A stretch of 43,768 nt of DNA from Leptospirillum sp. (GTDB lineage: Bacteria; Nitrospirota; Leptospirillia; Leptospirillales; Leptospirillaceae), in NCBI GenBank assembly GCA_027343785.1, contig DAHWKF010000109.1, positions 1 to 43,768 of the forward strand. The letters are read 5' to 3'. This document shows, in pieces, positions 8,484 through 18,209 of the stretch (positions are counted from its first letter, which is position 1; each line of letters opens with the position of its first letter). The notes beneath the pieces are model-generated. The model searched no databases, was not told where the DNA came from, and was given only the letters and a program-made list of their open reading frames with translations. A program made the position numbers and the translations under genes.

Positions 8484-9617
8484 TTAGGATCTGCCCATGG
8501 CGGGATGCATGGGGAGACCTCCGCTTCCGGAAGGGGGGATCTTGCCCGAACGGATGTTCTGGACACGGGCCTCCACCTGCTGGATGATAAATTCCTCGAT
8601 TTCCGTATCCTTGATTTTCTTGACCACTTCTCCGTTCTCGAAATAGATACCGACGCCCTGTCCGCCGGCGATTCCCAGATCGGCTTCCTTGCCTTCGCCG
8701 ATGCCGTTGACCACACACCCAAGAATTGAGACATCCATCGTTTCCTGGATATGCGCGAGACGTTCCTCCACCCGCTGGGCGATTCCGACCACATCAATTT
8801 CCAGTCTTCCGCAGGTCGGACAGGCGATGACATTGACGCCCCTCTGTCGAATCCCCAAGGATTTCATGATACCCCATGCCACCTTGACCTCTTCCACCGG
8901 ATCTGCGGCCAGGGAAACGCGGACCGTATCTCCGATCCCCTGGGCCATCAGATATCCCAGGCCGACTGCTGACTTGACCGTTCCGGACAATAGCGGACCG
9001 GCTTCAGATACCCCGATATGGAGCGGATAGTCGCACCTTTCCGACATCAGCATGTAGGCATCGATCGTATCGGGAACATTGGAGGCCTTCAGGGAAATCT
9101 TGATGTCGTAAAAACCTTCCTTCTCCAGCAACTGGACATGGCGCAAGGCCGATTCGACCATGGCTTCGGGAACCGGGTGGCCATATTGCTCAAGAAGGTC
9201 GCGCTCGAGCGAACCAGCGTTCACCCCGATGCGGATCGGAAGTCCCTTGTCCTTCATCCGGTCGACGATGGCGCGCACCTTCTCCTGGCTCCCGATGTTT
9301 CCCGGGTTGATCCGGATGGCATCAACCCCCCCTTCCAGGACCTTGAGGGCCAGATGGTAGTCGAAATGGATGTCGGCGATCACGGGAATGGGGGATTCCT
9401 TACGAATCTTTCCGACCGCTTCCGCGGCTTCCATATCCACCACGGCCAGACGGATGATTTCACATCCGACGGAGGCCAGTTTCCTGATTTCATCCAATGT
9501 CGCGGGAATATTTCTCGTATCGTTAACGGTCATCGACTGGACGGCGACGGGGGCGCCATCACCTATCGGCACGGAACCCACCATAATCCGTCGGGTTTTC
9601 TTTCGTTCAATTTTCAT
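8484..9617 (-). CDS. ispG: 4-hydroxy-3-methylbut-2-en-1-yl diphosphate synthase (IspG/GcpE)
   Basis: This iron-sulfur enzyme makes HMBPP in the non-mevalonate isoprenoid pathway. It has the N-terminal SVPIGDGAPVAVQSM motif and the cluster cysteines in ACPTCGR and LGCVVNGIGE. The ATG at 9617 is chosen over a TTG seven codons upstream: GGAG lies about 10 bases before it and MKIERKKTRR is the family-like start. The 377-residue length is normal for the bacterial form. Together with dxr in the same run it supplies carbon for undecaprenyl and, through hpn genes elsewhere in the window, squalene. Confidence 0.95.
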   Translation of the reverse strand: MKIERKKTRRIMVGSVPIGDGAPVAVQSMTVNDTRNIPATLDEIRKLASVGCEIIRLAVVDMEAAEAVGKIRKESPIPVIADIHFDYHLALKVLEGGVDAIRINPGNIGSQEKVRAIVDRMKDKGLPIRIGVNAGSLERDLLEQYGHPVPEAMVESALRHVQLLEKEGFYDIKISLKASNVPDTIDAYMLMSERCDYPLHIGVSEAGPLLSGTVKSAVGLGYLMAQGIGDTVRVSLAADPVEEVKVAWGIMKSLGIRQRGVNVIACPTCGRLEIDVVGIAQRVEERLAHIQETMDVSILGCVVNGIGEGKEADLGIAGGQGVGIYFENGEVVKKIKDTEIEEFIIQQVEARVQNIRSGKIPPSGSGGLPMHPAMGRS

Positions 9618-9673
9618 CAGTGGGGACTCCTTCAACAATATTTCCCGGCTTTCCGAAACCGCGTTCGACCATC

Positions 9674-10738
9674 CTACCGGGTCCCGAACAGCCGCATGAG
9701 ATCGTTATAAAAAGCAAAGACCATGATCGTCAGAAGAATGACAAAACCAACCTGCATCGACAGTTCCCGGACACGTATCGACAGGGGACGGCGCAGGATT
9801 CCTTCGGCGGTCAGGAACAGCATGTGGCCACCGTCGAGAACCGGAACGGGCAACAGATTCATGACGCCCAGCGTGACACTGATAAAACCCATGAAGATCA
9901 TGAGGTTGATGACCCCCGACTTCGCCGCCTTGGCCGACATTTGCGCGATCAGGATCGGCCCCCCCAGATTTTTGGAGGAGATGGCGCCGGTCAGGATCTT
10001 GTAAAGAGAAACGATCGTGATGCGGGTGACGTTCACGGTCTTCATGAACCCCTTGCCCAGACCGTCAAACAGGCCATACCGCATCTGAAGGACATCTCCG
10101 CGGGGAGCGACACCAATCTTGCCCTGGGGAACCTTTTCCCCATAGATATTGGGACCGATCTGGCTCTGGGGAACGATGGCAAGGGACAAGGCGACATCAC
10201 CCCGCCGAACAATCATGTGGAGAGGCTGACCCGCCCGGCCTTCAATCTTTCGCCGAAGATCGTTCCAGGTCGAAAGCGGCTGTCCGTCCACCGTCAGGAT
10301 CCTGTCGCCCGGCTGAAGGCCGGCGGTTTGGGCCGGCGAATGGGGCAAAACCTGACCCACAACCGGTTCCAGAACCGGAATGCCGATCCAGAAAACAGCC
10401 GTAAAGAGGAAAAACGCCAGGATAAAATTGGCCACCGGTCCTGCGGCAGCGATGGCCATTCTCCGGGAAACAGGCAAGGCGGAAAACGAACGGTCCTGCT
10501 CTTCGGGCTTGACCTTTTCGGGGTCATTTTCGCCGAGCATCTTGACATAGCCTCCCAGGGGAATCCATGCCACCCGATATTCGGTTTCCCCCACCGTGCG
10601 GGAAAAAATTTTCGGACCGAATCCGATGGAAAACTTTTCGATCTTGACGCCAAACTTCCGGGCCACCAGAAAATGTCCCGCCTCGTGCACGACGATCAGG
10701 ACACCGATCACCAGAATGAACGACAACACTGCTTCCAT
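9674..10738 (-). CDS. rseP: Site-2 intramembrane protease RseP
   Basis: This membrane zinc metalloprotease cleaves anti-sigma factors and signal peptides. The zinc site HEAGH lies at residues 18-22 in the first membrane helix. A PDZ domain with LQPGDRILTVDGQPL spans about 115-190. The second metal site, LDGGHMLF, is near residue 300. The 354-residue length with three to four hydrophobic helices is normal. It follows dxr by 27 bases. The dxr-rseP pairing is common, but no partner sigma or anti-sigma gene is visible nearby. Confidence 0.95.
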   Translation of the reverse strand: MEAVLSFILVIGVLIVVHEAGHFLVARKFGVKIEKFSIGFGPKIFSRTVGETEYRVAWIPLGGYVKMLGENDPEKVKPEEQDRSFSALPVSRRMAIAAAGPVANFILAFFLFTAVFWIGIPVLEPVVGQVLPHSPAQTAGLQPGDRILTVDGQPLSTWNDLRRKIEGRAGQPLHMIVRRGDVALSLAIVPQSQIGPNIYGEKVPQGKIGVAPRGDVLQMRYGLFDGLGKGFMKTVNVTRITIVSLYKILTGAISSKNLGGPILIAQMSAKAAKSGVINLMIFMGFISVTLGVMNLLPVPVLDGGHMLFLTAEGILRRPLSIRVRELSMQVGFVILLTIMVFAFYNDLMRLFGTR

Positions 10739-10765
10739 GGGCCCTCCTTTGATCGACCGGGCAGG

Positions 10766-11953
10766 TCAGGATACGACGGCAACCTTTTCCAGCGGGGCCA
10801 TTTCCCTGATCTTCGACCGGGCCGCCTCCCTGGCACGGATCGAAGACGCCTGGATCTCCGAGAGAGAAAGGGCCGGCTCCACTGGAGCATCCTCCAGCAG
10901 GGATTCCTGAATCCGGGCGATTCCGGTAAACGGTATTTTTTTGTCGAGAAAAGCCTGGACCGCAACCTCGTTCGCGGCGTTCAGCCATATAGACGCCTGG
11001 CCTCCCTTTTCAAGTGCCCTGAAAGCGTAACCGATTGACGGAAAAGCTTCATGGTCGGGGGCATGAAACGTCAATTGCTTGAGGGCAGGAAAATCCAGGG
11101 TTCTGACATCTAGGTCGAGACGGTCTTCCCCGGAAATGGCATAACTGATTGGTCCACGCATGTCCGGAGAACCCAATTGCGCCAGGAAGGAGCCGTCCAC
11201 AAACTCCACCATGGAGTGAATGATGCTCTGCCGATGGACAACAACTTCAATCTGCCGGGGGGAAAGGTCGAAGAGCCACCGGGCCTCGATGATTTCAAGC
11301 CCCTTGTTCATGAGCGTCGCCGAATCGACAGTGATCTTGGGTCCCATTTTCCATGTCGGGTGGTTGAGCGCCTCTTCGACCGTCACGCCTTCGAGGTCGG
11401 CGCGCGTCCGTCCGAACATGGGACCGCCGGAAGCGGTCAGGATCACCCTCCGCACACGATTCCAGGGATGTCCCCTCATGGCCTGGTGGATGGCACTATG
11501 CTCGGAATCCACCGGCATCAGTCTGGCGCCCTTTTCCCGAACCCTCCGGACGACAGCCTCCCCTCCGGCCACAAGTGTTTCCTTGTTGGCCAGCGCAACA
11601 ACCCGGCCGGGAAGAATGCCCTCCCAGGTCGGACCCAGTCCCGCTTCCCCGACAATCGCCGAAAGGAGAACCTCCGTTTCAGGAAACGCCGCCACCTCGC
11701 AGGCGCCTTCCTCTCCCGCCAGAAGGCGGATCCCGGAGCCATCCAGACTTTCCCGCACCACGGGATAGATTTCCGGCGCCACCGACATCAGAACCGGCCG
11801 AAATTCCCTGGCCTGGGCTACGGCCAGTCCGGCATTCTTGCCGGCCGCAATGGCCAGGACCCGAAAACGGCCCGGGTGGGCCCTGACAATATCGAGCGTC
11901 GAACAACCGATCGAACCGGTTGATCCCAGAATGGACAAGGTGGTCATGGGCAT
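10766..11953 (-). CDS. dxr: 1-deoxy-D-xylulose 5-phosphate reductoisomerase
   Basis: It converts DXP to MEP, the committed step of the non-mevalonate isoprenoid route. It has the N-terminal NADPH-binding LGSTGSIG, the metal-site segment VDSEHSAIHQ and the substrate region NHPTWKMGPKITVDSATLMNKG. The 395-residue length is typical. An ATG two codons further in (at 11947) is also plausible, because a G-rich ribosome-binding stretch has better spacing there. It lies 15 bases after cdsA and before rseP. Confidence 0.96.
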   Translation of the reverse strand: MPMTTLSILGSTGSIGCSTLDIVRAHPGRFRVLAIAAGKNAGLAVAQAREFRPVLMSVAPEIYPVVRESLDGSGIRLLAGEEGACEVAAFPETEVLLSAIVGEAGLGPTWEGILPGRVVALANKETLVAGGEAVVRRVREKGARLMPVDSEHSAIHQAMRGHPWNRVRRVILTASGGPMFGRTRADLEGVTVEEALNHPTWKMGPKITVDSATLMNKGLEIIEARWLFDLSPRQIEVVVHRQSIIHSMVEFVDGSFLAQLGSPDMRGPISYAISGEDRLDLDVRTLDFPALKQLTFHAPDHEAFPSIGYAFRALEKGGQASIWLNAANEVAVQAFLDKKIPFTGIARIQESLLEDAPVEPALSLSEIQASSIRAREAARSKIREMAPLEKVAVVS

Positions 11954-11968
11954 GTCCCCCCCGATCGT

Positions 11969-12808
11969 CTAAAGCCACACACGGGATGAATATCCTTCAT
12001 AAAGGGCAAGAAAAGCATAAAAAGCCACCGAATTGAACAACAGGCTGTCGATCCGGTCCAGAACCCCGCCGTGTCCGGGAATGATGCCGCCGGAATCCTT
12101 GACACCAGCGGCGCGCTTGAACGCGGATTCAGAAAGGTCTCCCATCTGACCCCAGACGGAGATCCCAACTGACAACATGATGACATCAAAAAGGGGAAGG
12201 GCTGGCAAAAGAAGCCCGCGCGTCGCGACCCCCCAGAAAAGACCGCCGGCAACCCCGGCTACAGCGCCTTCCCACGTTTTTTTGGGGGACAGGAGCGGCG
12301 AAAGCTGCCTGCGTCCGATGGTCTTGCCGACAACGAACCCCATAATGTCCACGATCCATGTCAACCCGAAGAGGTAAAAGACGAAACCTTCCCCTCCGGG
12401 CAATCCCCGGAGAAGAAGAATCATCCCCACACCCAGCGGAATGTAAAAAACCCCCGTCAGAACCAGGGGGAAGCCGCCCGTCAGGTCCTTCTCGTCCCCG
12501 GAAAGGACACAGCTCGAGAAAAGGATCGTCAGGAGCAGCGCCAGGAGCGCCAGAAAACTGTCGGGAGAGAATCTTCCGCCGGCCATCATACCGAACCCTC
12601 CCACGATCAGGGCGCCTGCCAGCAAAGCCACACGGGAGGAAAACCGATCCCAGACACCGGGAAACATCCGGTAAAATTCCCTTTGCGCCAGGAAACAGAC
12701 AAGCAACCCCGGAACCAGCAGTCCCCCGCTCCCTCCCCAGTGAACAAGCGCCAGGAACAAGGGAGCCAGAATCAGGCCTGTAACGGTTCGCTGGATCAGG
12801 TTTGTCAA
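11969..12808 (-). CDS. cdsA: Phosphatidate cytidylyltransferase (CdsA)
   Basis: It makes CDP-diacylglycerol from phosphatidate and CTP at the inner membrane. Several hydrophobic helices precede the C-terminal signature GQMGDLSESAFKR...DSGGIIPGHGGVLDRIDS, which is the CDP-DAG synthase motif. The start is a TTG at 12808, which overlaps the uppS stop as TTGA and gives LTNLIQRTVTGL. The longer upstream frame lies inside uppS. At 279 residues the length is normal. It forms the conserved uppS-cdsA-dxr-rseP block. Confidence 0.94.
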   Translation of the reverse strand: MTNLIQRTVTGLILAPLFLALVHWGGSGGLLVPGLLVCFLAQREFYRMFPGVWDRFSSRVALLAGALIVGGFGMMAGGRFSPDSFLALLALLLTILFSSCVLSGDEKDLTGGFPLVLTGVFYIPLGVGMILLLRGLPGGEGFVFYLFGLTWIVDIMGFVVGKTIGRRQLSPLLSPKKTWEGAVAGVAGGLFWGVATRGLLLPALPLFDVIMLSVGISVWGQMGDLSESAFKRAAGVKDSGGIIPGHGGVLDRIDSLLFNSVAFYAFLALYEGYSSRVWL

Positions 12809-13605
12809 CCTGGAAGACCCTCGATATCCTCGTCCGCCTTTCCGAAACGGCGCCGTCTTTCCTGGAAGTCTTCGATCGCCTGCCGAAAACTCTCCTCCCC
12901 GAAATCGGGCCACAGGGTCGGCGTGAAATACATTTCGGTATAGGCGAGCTGCCACAGGAAAAAATTGCTGATACGTACTTCTCCGCTCGTCCGGATCAGC
13001 AAATCCGGAGGAGGCAGGACCGACGTTTCAAGATATCGCGAAAAAACCGTCTCGGAAATTTTCTCCGGGGACAGGAGCCCTTTCTGAACATCCTGAGCCA
13101 TATTCCTCGCGGCCCGGACGATCTCCTCCCTCCCCGAATAGGACAGGGCCAGCGTCAAAACCATCCGGTCCTTCCCGATCGTCTCCCCCTCGGCCCATGC
13201 GATCTTCTTTCGGACGGACGCCGGCAGCCGGGAACGATCCCCCACTACGGAAAATCGGATGCCCCGATCCACCATCGTGCGGATCTCATTGTCTATGTAC
13301 TCTTCCAGGAGATTCATGAGTCCATCGACTTCCTGACGGGGCCTGCTCCAATTTTCCCATGAAAAAGCATAGAGGGTCAAATAAGGAATTTCCCATGTCC
13401 GCGCGGCGGTCACGATTGTCCTGACAGAAGAGGCGCCGGCACGATGACCGACGATCCGCGGCAAATGCCTTTTCCGGGCCCAGCGGCCATTCCCGTCCAT
13501 GATGATCGCTACATGGCGCGGGGTATTCCATAACCAGCCCGGTCGCGTCGAGGAGGAGTCCTCCTGCGAAGTCAGATCCTGTCTGCCTGACGGGGTGATC
13601 CTCAC
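12805..13605 (-). CDS. uppS: Isoprenyl (undecaprenyl diphosphate) transferase UppS
   Basis: This cis-prenyltransferase makes the C55 lipid carrier for peptidoglycan and polysaccharide. It has AIIMDGNGRWA with the catalytic Asp, the RTSGEVRISNFFLWQ segment and AYTEMYFTP. The start is a GTG at 13605 overlapping the preceding stop as GTGA. The 266-residue length includes an N-terminal tail of about 30 residues before the conserved core, a little longer than usual, with no ATG between it and the core. It leads into cdsA by a four-base overlap. Confidence 0.94.
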   Translation of the reverse strand: MRITPSGRQDLTSQEDSSSTRPGWLWNTPRHVAIIMDGNGRWARKRHLPRIVGHRAGASSVRTIVTAARTWEIPYLTLYAFSWENWSRPRQEVDGLMNLLEEYIDNEIRTMVDRGIRFSVVGDRSRLPASVRKKIAWAEGETIGKDRMVLTLALSYSGREEIVRAARNMAQDVQKGLLSPEKISETVFSRYLETSVLPPPDLLIRTSGEVRISNFFLWQLAYTEMYFTPTLWPDFGEESFRQAIEDFQERRRRFGKADEDIEGLPG

Positions 13606-15533
13606 CTTCCCCCTCCTCCGCTGGGCCGGTTGATCAGGCCCGGAGCGGTGCCAGAAGGCGTCAGGCTCTGCATCACAGACCCCGGAAGCGGATATGTGGA
13701 CAGTTTCCCTTCATTGACATAAAGATTCTCGATATTCATGAAATTGAACAAAGGCTCCGTCGAGACAAGCAGTTCAGGTTTCAGCGTTTTCGGATTCCTG
13801 GTCAGGGCGATATCCGAAATAAAGCCCTTGACTCTCGCCAGTTTTCCGATCGTAACCCAGTTGACCCCGGTCCATCTGTAAAAGAATACCTGCCCATACT
13901 GGAATCCCTGAAATCTTTCATTCGCCCCCGCCATAGGAACGTTCTTGTAGACGATCACGATCGGATGGGTACCGGGTTTCCCTGAAGAAGGCTCCACACT
14001 CAGGATACGCCCCTTCAGATGAACATTTCTTTGTCTGACGGGCAAGAGGGCATGCGGACGTCCGTAGACAAAATGATCGAAGTACCCCCCCAGATAAATG
14101 GGGCTTTTGAACCGGAGATCCCCGTTTCCGTCAAAAACTTCCAGGTGGTTGTCAGGAGCGATTTCCAGATAGACGGTTTTACCGTCCAGGAGAATCGGCT
14201 GGGTCCCGAACAGAGAAATACCCGGAGGCCAGGTAACCGCGGGACCTTTCTCAAAGTGATCCCTCACCCAGCTATATTGATGGATCGATCCCAGAAACGG
14301 TTTGTTGACGCCCCTCTTTTGCCCCAGAAGGGTCGGCCCCTGTCCCGGAAGGTCGACAATCCGGAGATAGAGCTTGGCATGCTTCCAGATCCGGTGGATG
14401 GATTTCCCGTCATAGTCGAGGACATAGGAATACGGCGTTCCGGTCACAATGTTCGAGACCGCTATCTGGTAGCGGGCATTGGGTCCTTTATGGGACAGCA
14501 CCGGACCGGAAGAGATAAAAATGTGACGGTTCTGGCTGACGACCCGGTTTGTTTCCTCAAACTTGACATGAACAGCCTTGTTCCTGAAATCGGAGACATA
14601 GACGCGGTGGGTATCGGAGAGGGCCAGCAGGGTCTTTCCGTTTCCGCGGTAATCGCCGGGAGCGATAAATCGGGGGATAAAAGGGACGGTCACCACGGTA
14701 TCGGGGTTGGAGAGCGGCGGAAGCCCCGGAGTGACAAATCCCGTCCCCGTTCCAGGCTGCAACGCTTCGGAAAAAGGCCTCACCCCTTCAAGCATTCCGG
14801 AAACCATGGCCAGCTGCATCCCGTTGTCGGCGTCGACAGCCTTCAGGTCCAATTCGACATTTTTCCCGACAAGCGTGGTATCCGCCACGATCAGGACCTT
14901 GACCTTCAGAAGCCTGGCGAGCCGGATGAGGGACTGTGGATCCCGCTTGTTTTTGATCCCGAGCGTGTTCATCGATATTTCGACACGGAAGGGATCGATG
15001 GAACGGAATCGGGGAGACCGGTCAAGTGTCCGGGTCAGATGCGCCAGAACCCGGACATCGGTGTAGTTCGAGGCGGGAACAATGGCGACCGGCAGGGGCG
15101 CCCCCGACAACCGGACAATATCCCCCAGTACCGGCTTCCCCCTCTTGCTTTTTCTCAGATGAAAAACCCCTTCCGACCCGGTCGATGTCACGGAGGAAAT
15201 TTCGACGTTTCCAAGCCGGGTTTCCCTGTACCCCAGGAGGAGCCTTGTGTAAGGATCCCGGAACGGAGCCCCCTGGCGAACCACCTCAAGAACGAGACCC
15301 GGATAGAGACCGTCCTTCTCCCCTTTGTCCAGGGTCAGCCGATTTCCGTCGATAGCCGTCACCTTCGCGTCGATTTTGGGGAAATAGGTGGAGAGCACCC
15401 TCACCAGATCAAGCGTCCTGACCGGAACGCCCGTCCGGACGGATGGCATGGAACGGGACAAGGCGGGGGACAGGACGATCCATAGCAGAAAAAATGCGGA
15501 CAGGACAGAGGGCAGTACTCTCCGATCCTTCAC
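13602..15533 (-). CDS. Large exported protein of unknown function with an FlgT-like N-terminal region
   Basis: This 643-residue protein has a signal peptide at about 1-27 (a basic start followed by the hydrophobic LPSVLSAFFLLWIVLSP). Residues about 45-90 (KVTAIDGNRLTLDKGEKDGL) resemble the C-terminal domain of flagellar assembly protein FlgT. About 150-270 look like a TolB/FlgT middle domain (LPVAIVPASNYTDVRVLAHL). The rest, about 290-640, has FG-GAP-like pieces such as GDYRGNGKTLLALSD and FDGNGDLRFKSP that suggest a beta-propeller. It starts with GTG, overlaps fhs and uppS by four bases on either side and is probably cotranslated with them. It may be periplasmic. I cannot name it and the domain matches are by eye. 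Confidence 0.75.
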   Translation of the reverse strand: MKDRRVLPSVLSAFFLLWIVLSPALSRSMPSVRTGVPVRTLDLVRVLSTYFPKIDAKVTAIDGNRLTLDKGEKDGLYPGLVLEVVRQGAPFRDPYTRLLLGYRETRLGNVEISSVTSTGSEGVFHLRKSKRGKPVLGDIVRLSGAPLPVAIVPASNYTDVRVLAHLTRTLDRSPRFRSIDPFRVEISMNTLGIKNKRDPQSLIRLARLLKVKVLIVADTTLVGKNVELDLKAVDADNGMQLAMVSGMLEGVRPFSEALQPGTGTGFVTPGLPPLSNPDTVVTVPFIPRFIAPGDYRGNGKTLLALSDTHRVYVSDFRNKAVHVKFEETNRVVSQNRHIFISSGPVLSHKGPNARYQIAVSNIVTGTPYSYVLDYDGKSIHRIWKHAKLYLRIVDLPGQGPTLLGQKRGVNKPFLGSIHQYSWVRDHFEKGPAVTWPPGISLFGTQPILLDGKTVYLEIAPDNHLEVFDGNGDLRFKSPIYLGGYFDHFVYGRPHALLPVRQRNVHLKGRILSVEPSSGKPGTHPIVIVYKNVPMAGANERFQGFQYGQVFFYRWTGVNWVTIGKLARVKGFISDIALTRNPKTLKPELLVSTEPLFNFMNIENLYVNEGKLSTYPLPGSVMQSLTPSGTAPGLINRPSGGGGR

Positions 15534-17203
15534 GACACCCCCTCCACCTGCCCACCGGGGGTCAGCCGGATGCGACGGTACGCGGGTTTTGACGGCAAGC
15601 CTGGCATGGTCTGGATGTCACCCGCAATCGCCGTCACAAAACGGGCCCCGGTCGCAAATCGGATTTCCTCCACAGGGAAGGAAAATCCCTGGGGAGCGCC
15701 CTTCCTGGCCGGATCGTGAGACAGGGAAGCCCACGTTTTGGCGATACAGACGGGAAAATCCTGCGCCTTGTACCGATCGACATCGGCGAGCGACTTCCGC
15801 GCCCGGGCTGAAAAAACGACCTCTCCCGCACCGTACATTTCCCGTGCAACCGTCCGTATCTTGTCCTCCACCGGAAGGTCTGTCGCGTAGAGCGGCTCAT
15901 AGGAACCGTCCGTCGATCGGGCCATTCGGTGAACCACTTCGGCCAGTTCCATCGCCCCCTCCCCGCCATCCCGGAAATGGGTGCAGACAACCGCGGATTC
16001 CGCTCCCGCGGATAACGACAGCTCCTGAATGACCTTCCACTCCTCCGGAGAATCTTCCGGATGTGAATTGATCGCGACCACAACCGGAACGCCAAAACGA
16101 CGGACATTCTGGATTTGCCTGATCAGATTGGACATGCCTTTCCGGACCGAGGGGACATCACTCCTGTCCAGGATTGCGGGAATGGGACGGCCGGCGACCG
16201 TATCCGCCAGACCCCCGTGCATCCGCAGGCTTTTGGCTGTCGCGACCAGAACGGCAACGTTGGGACCCCTCCCCAGCGTCCGGCATTTGATGTCAAAAAA
16301 CTTCTCTCCTCCAAGATCCGCACCAAATCCGGCTTCGGTCACAACGCAGTCCATGCCGGAAAAGCCGACCCAGTCTCCGATGACCGAGCTGTTACCGTGG
16401 GCAATATTGGCAAAAGGAGAGCCATGGACGATCGCCGGGGTTCCTTCGGAAGTCGCCATCAGGTTGGGCCAGAATGCTTCGCGGAGGATCGCCGCCATGG
16501 CTCCCTCCACCTCCAGATCCCGCGCCCTGAGAAGTTGTCCCCCCCTCGAAAGTCCAAAACTGATTTCCCCGAGCCGGTGAATCAGGTCCGCGTAGGATGT
16601 GGAAAGAGCCAGGATCGCCATGACTTCGGAAGATACCGTTATGTCGAAACGGGTCTCCCGGGGCCCTCCGTTGGGCGCTCCACCGAGACCGATCACGACT
16701 CGCCGGAGCGGACGGTCGTTCAGGTCGACAACGCGGGGCCAGGCGACCGTCAGGGGATCGATCTCCAGACGATTGCCATGATAGATTTCATTGTCGATCG
16801 CAGACGCGAGCAGATTGTGCGCCGCACCGACCGCATGAACGTCGCCCGTCAGATGAAGATTCAGGACTTCGGATGGCTCGATTGTCGACCTGCCCCCGCC
16901 GGCCCCTCCTCCCTTGATTCCGAATACAGGGCCCATCGAAGGCTGGCGGATGCTGACCGCCGTCCGGACTCCCATCCGGTTCAGGTCCATGGACAATCCG
17001 ATCGACGTCGTCGTCTTCCCCTCTCCCAGGGGGGTCGGGGTCATCCCTGTCACCAGGACATAGAGCGGTTCGTTTTTTTTCCCGAAGGAAGGGGAAGGAA
17101 GCTCCCCGAGATATCTGGGATCAATTTTCGCCCGGCCAGGCCCGAAGGGATGGAAATAGCCGGGGGGGATTCCCATGGATTGGGCGATCATATCTAGAGG
17201 CAT
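15530..17203 (-). CDS. fhs: Formate-tetrahydrofolate ligase
   Basis: This ATP-dependent enzyme makes 10-formyl-THF from formate and THF. It has the P-loop TPLGEGKTTTSIGL, then QPSMGPVFGIKGGGAGGG and HLTGDVHAVGAAHN, all characteristic. At 557 residues its length is normal. The ATG at 17203 is chosen for the AGGAAG about 8 bases upstream; the longer open frame is not family-like. The downstream gene overlaps it by four bases. About 150 bases separate it from the uppP stop and could hold its promoter, though I see no clear consensus. Confidence 0.97.
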   Translation of the reverse strand: MPLDMIAQSMGIPPGYFHPFGPGRAKIDPRYLGELPSPSFGKKNEPLYVLVTGMTPTPLGEGKTTTSIGLSMDLNRMGVRTAVSIRQPSMGPVFGIKGGGAGGGRSTIEPSEVLNLHLTGDVHAVGAAHNLLASAIDNEIYHGNRLEIDPLTVAWPRVVDLNDRPLRRVVIGLGGAPNGGPRETRFDITVSSEVMAILALSTSYADLIHRLGEISFGLSRGGQLLRARDLEVEGAMAAILREAFWPNLMATSEGTPAIVHGSPFANIAHGNSSVIGDWVGFSGMDCVVTEAGFGADLGGEKFFDIKCRTLGRGPNVAVLVATAKSLRMHGGLADTVAGRPIPAILDRSDVPSVRKGMSNLIRQIQNVRRFGVPVVVAINSHPEDSPEEWKVIQELSLSAGAESAVVCTHFRDGGEGAMELAEVVHRMARSTDGSYEPLYATDLPVEDKIRTVAREMYGAGEVVFSARARKSLADVDRYKAQDFPVCIAKTWASLSHDPARKGAPQGFSFPVEEIRFATGARFVTAIAGDIQTMPGLPSKPAYRRIRLTPGGQVEGVS

Positions 17204-17351
17204 CTGGAATCTTCCTGTCACACCGCCAAACGGGCGGTCACAATGCTTTATCCGAAAAGTCTTTCCCAAAAAAACCCATTTTTTGAGTATGCCCGGATTT
17301 CCGGCAAAATCACAAGAGGTGAAGGAGCGCCATCCCCGCCTTCCCCCCCAC

Positions 17352-18209
17352 TCAATGGAATACGATCCACCCACCTGCCACAGCGGACAATATCAGGCAG
17401 TACAAACCGAAAGGAAGCAGGGCCTTCCCCGTTTCGTACGACCGGAAATAACGCATCAGCAGAAAAGTCGTCGAAAAAGCCGCCAAAAAAGAAACGAACC
17501 CGCCGACCAGTGCCAGATGCATCATGGACAGGCTCCCGTGGCGGATGAGTTTGGGCAGTTCAAGGACACCGGCCCCCACAATAATCGGCGTCGACAGGAG
17601 AAAGGAAAAACGGGCGGCCTCCTCGTGCCCGAGACCATTCAGGAGCCCTCCGACCATGGTGATCCCCGATCGGGAAAGACCGGGTATAAGCGCCATCGCC
17701 TGAAAAGATCCCACGATGAGGGCCCTGGACATCTTCATCTCCGCCAGATCACCCGATGCGCTCCTTTTACGGAGATATTCCGCCAGGATCAGCACAACCC
17801 CGTTGATCCCCAGAAAGAATGCCGCAACCGAAGGGGAAGAAAACAGTAGCCGGATTTTCTTCTCCAGAAGAAACCCCAGGATGGCGGCGGGAACGGTTCC
17901 GACCACCAGCAGCCCCATCGTCCGACCGTTTCGCAAGGATTCTTCCCTGTCCTTTCCGGAAGGCAGAATGCCTGACCACACCAGTGACCCCTGGACGAGC
18001 GCCCACCAGTCTTTCCAGAAAAACAGGAGCAGGGCGAATGCCGTGCCCAGATGAAGGGCCACCATAAAGGGCAAAAACTGGGGATTCCGTGCGACACCGG
18101 ACCACCCCGCGAAGAGGGGCAGAAGCACGCCATGGCCGAGGGAACTGACGGGTGCCAGCTCGGTCGTCCCCTGCAGAAGGGAAAAAAGAATCGCCTGTCG
18201 AAATGTCAT
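17352..18209 (-). CDS. uppP: Undecaprenyl-diphosphate phosphatase (UppP/BacA family)
   Basis: It dephosphorylates undecaprenyl diphosphate to recycle the lipid carrier. The protein has about eight hydrophobic helices and two signature segments: LQGTTELAPVSSLGH near the N-terminus and PGLSRSGITMVGGLLNGL in the second half. The first differs from the usual TEFLPISSSGH but keeps the catalytic Glu, Ser and His. At 285 residues the length is normal. The ATG at 18209 has AAAGGAG just upstream. The stretch before it contains no gene. It is placed next to tatC. Confidence 0.92.
   Translation of the reverse strand: MTFRQAILFSLLQGTTELAPVSSLGHGVLLPLFAGWSGVARNPQFLPFMVALHLGTAFALLLFFWKDWWALVQGSLVWSGILPSGKDREESLRNGRTMGLLVVGTVPAAILGFLLEKKIRLLFSSPSVAAFFLGINGVVLILAEYLRKRSASGDLAEMKMSRALIVGSFQAMALIPGLSRSGITMVGGLLNGLGHEEAARFSFLLSTPIIVGAGVLELPKLIRHGSLSMMHLALVGGFVSFLAAFSTTFLLMRYFRSYETGKALLPFGLYCLILSAVAGGWIVFH

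Noticed and set aside
8471..8833. N-terminal extension of the prolyl-tRNA synthetase frame
   Set aside because: It lies inside ispG and has no synthetase-like sequence; the family start falls near 8470.
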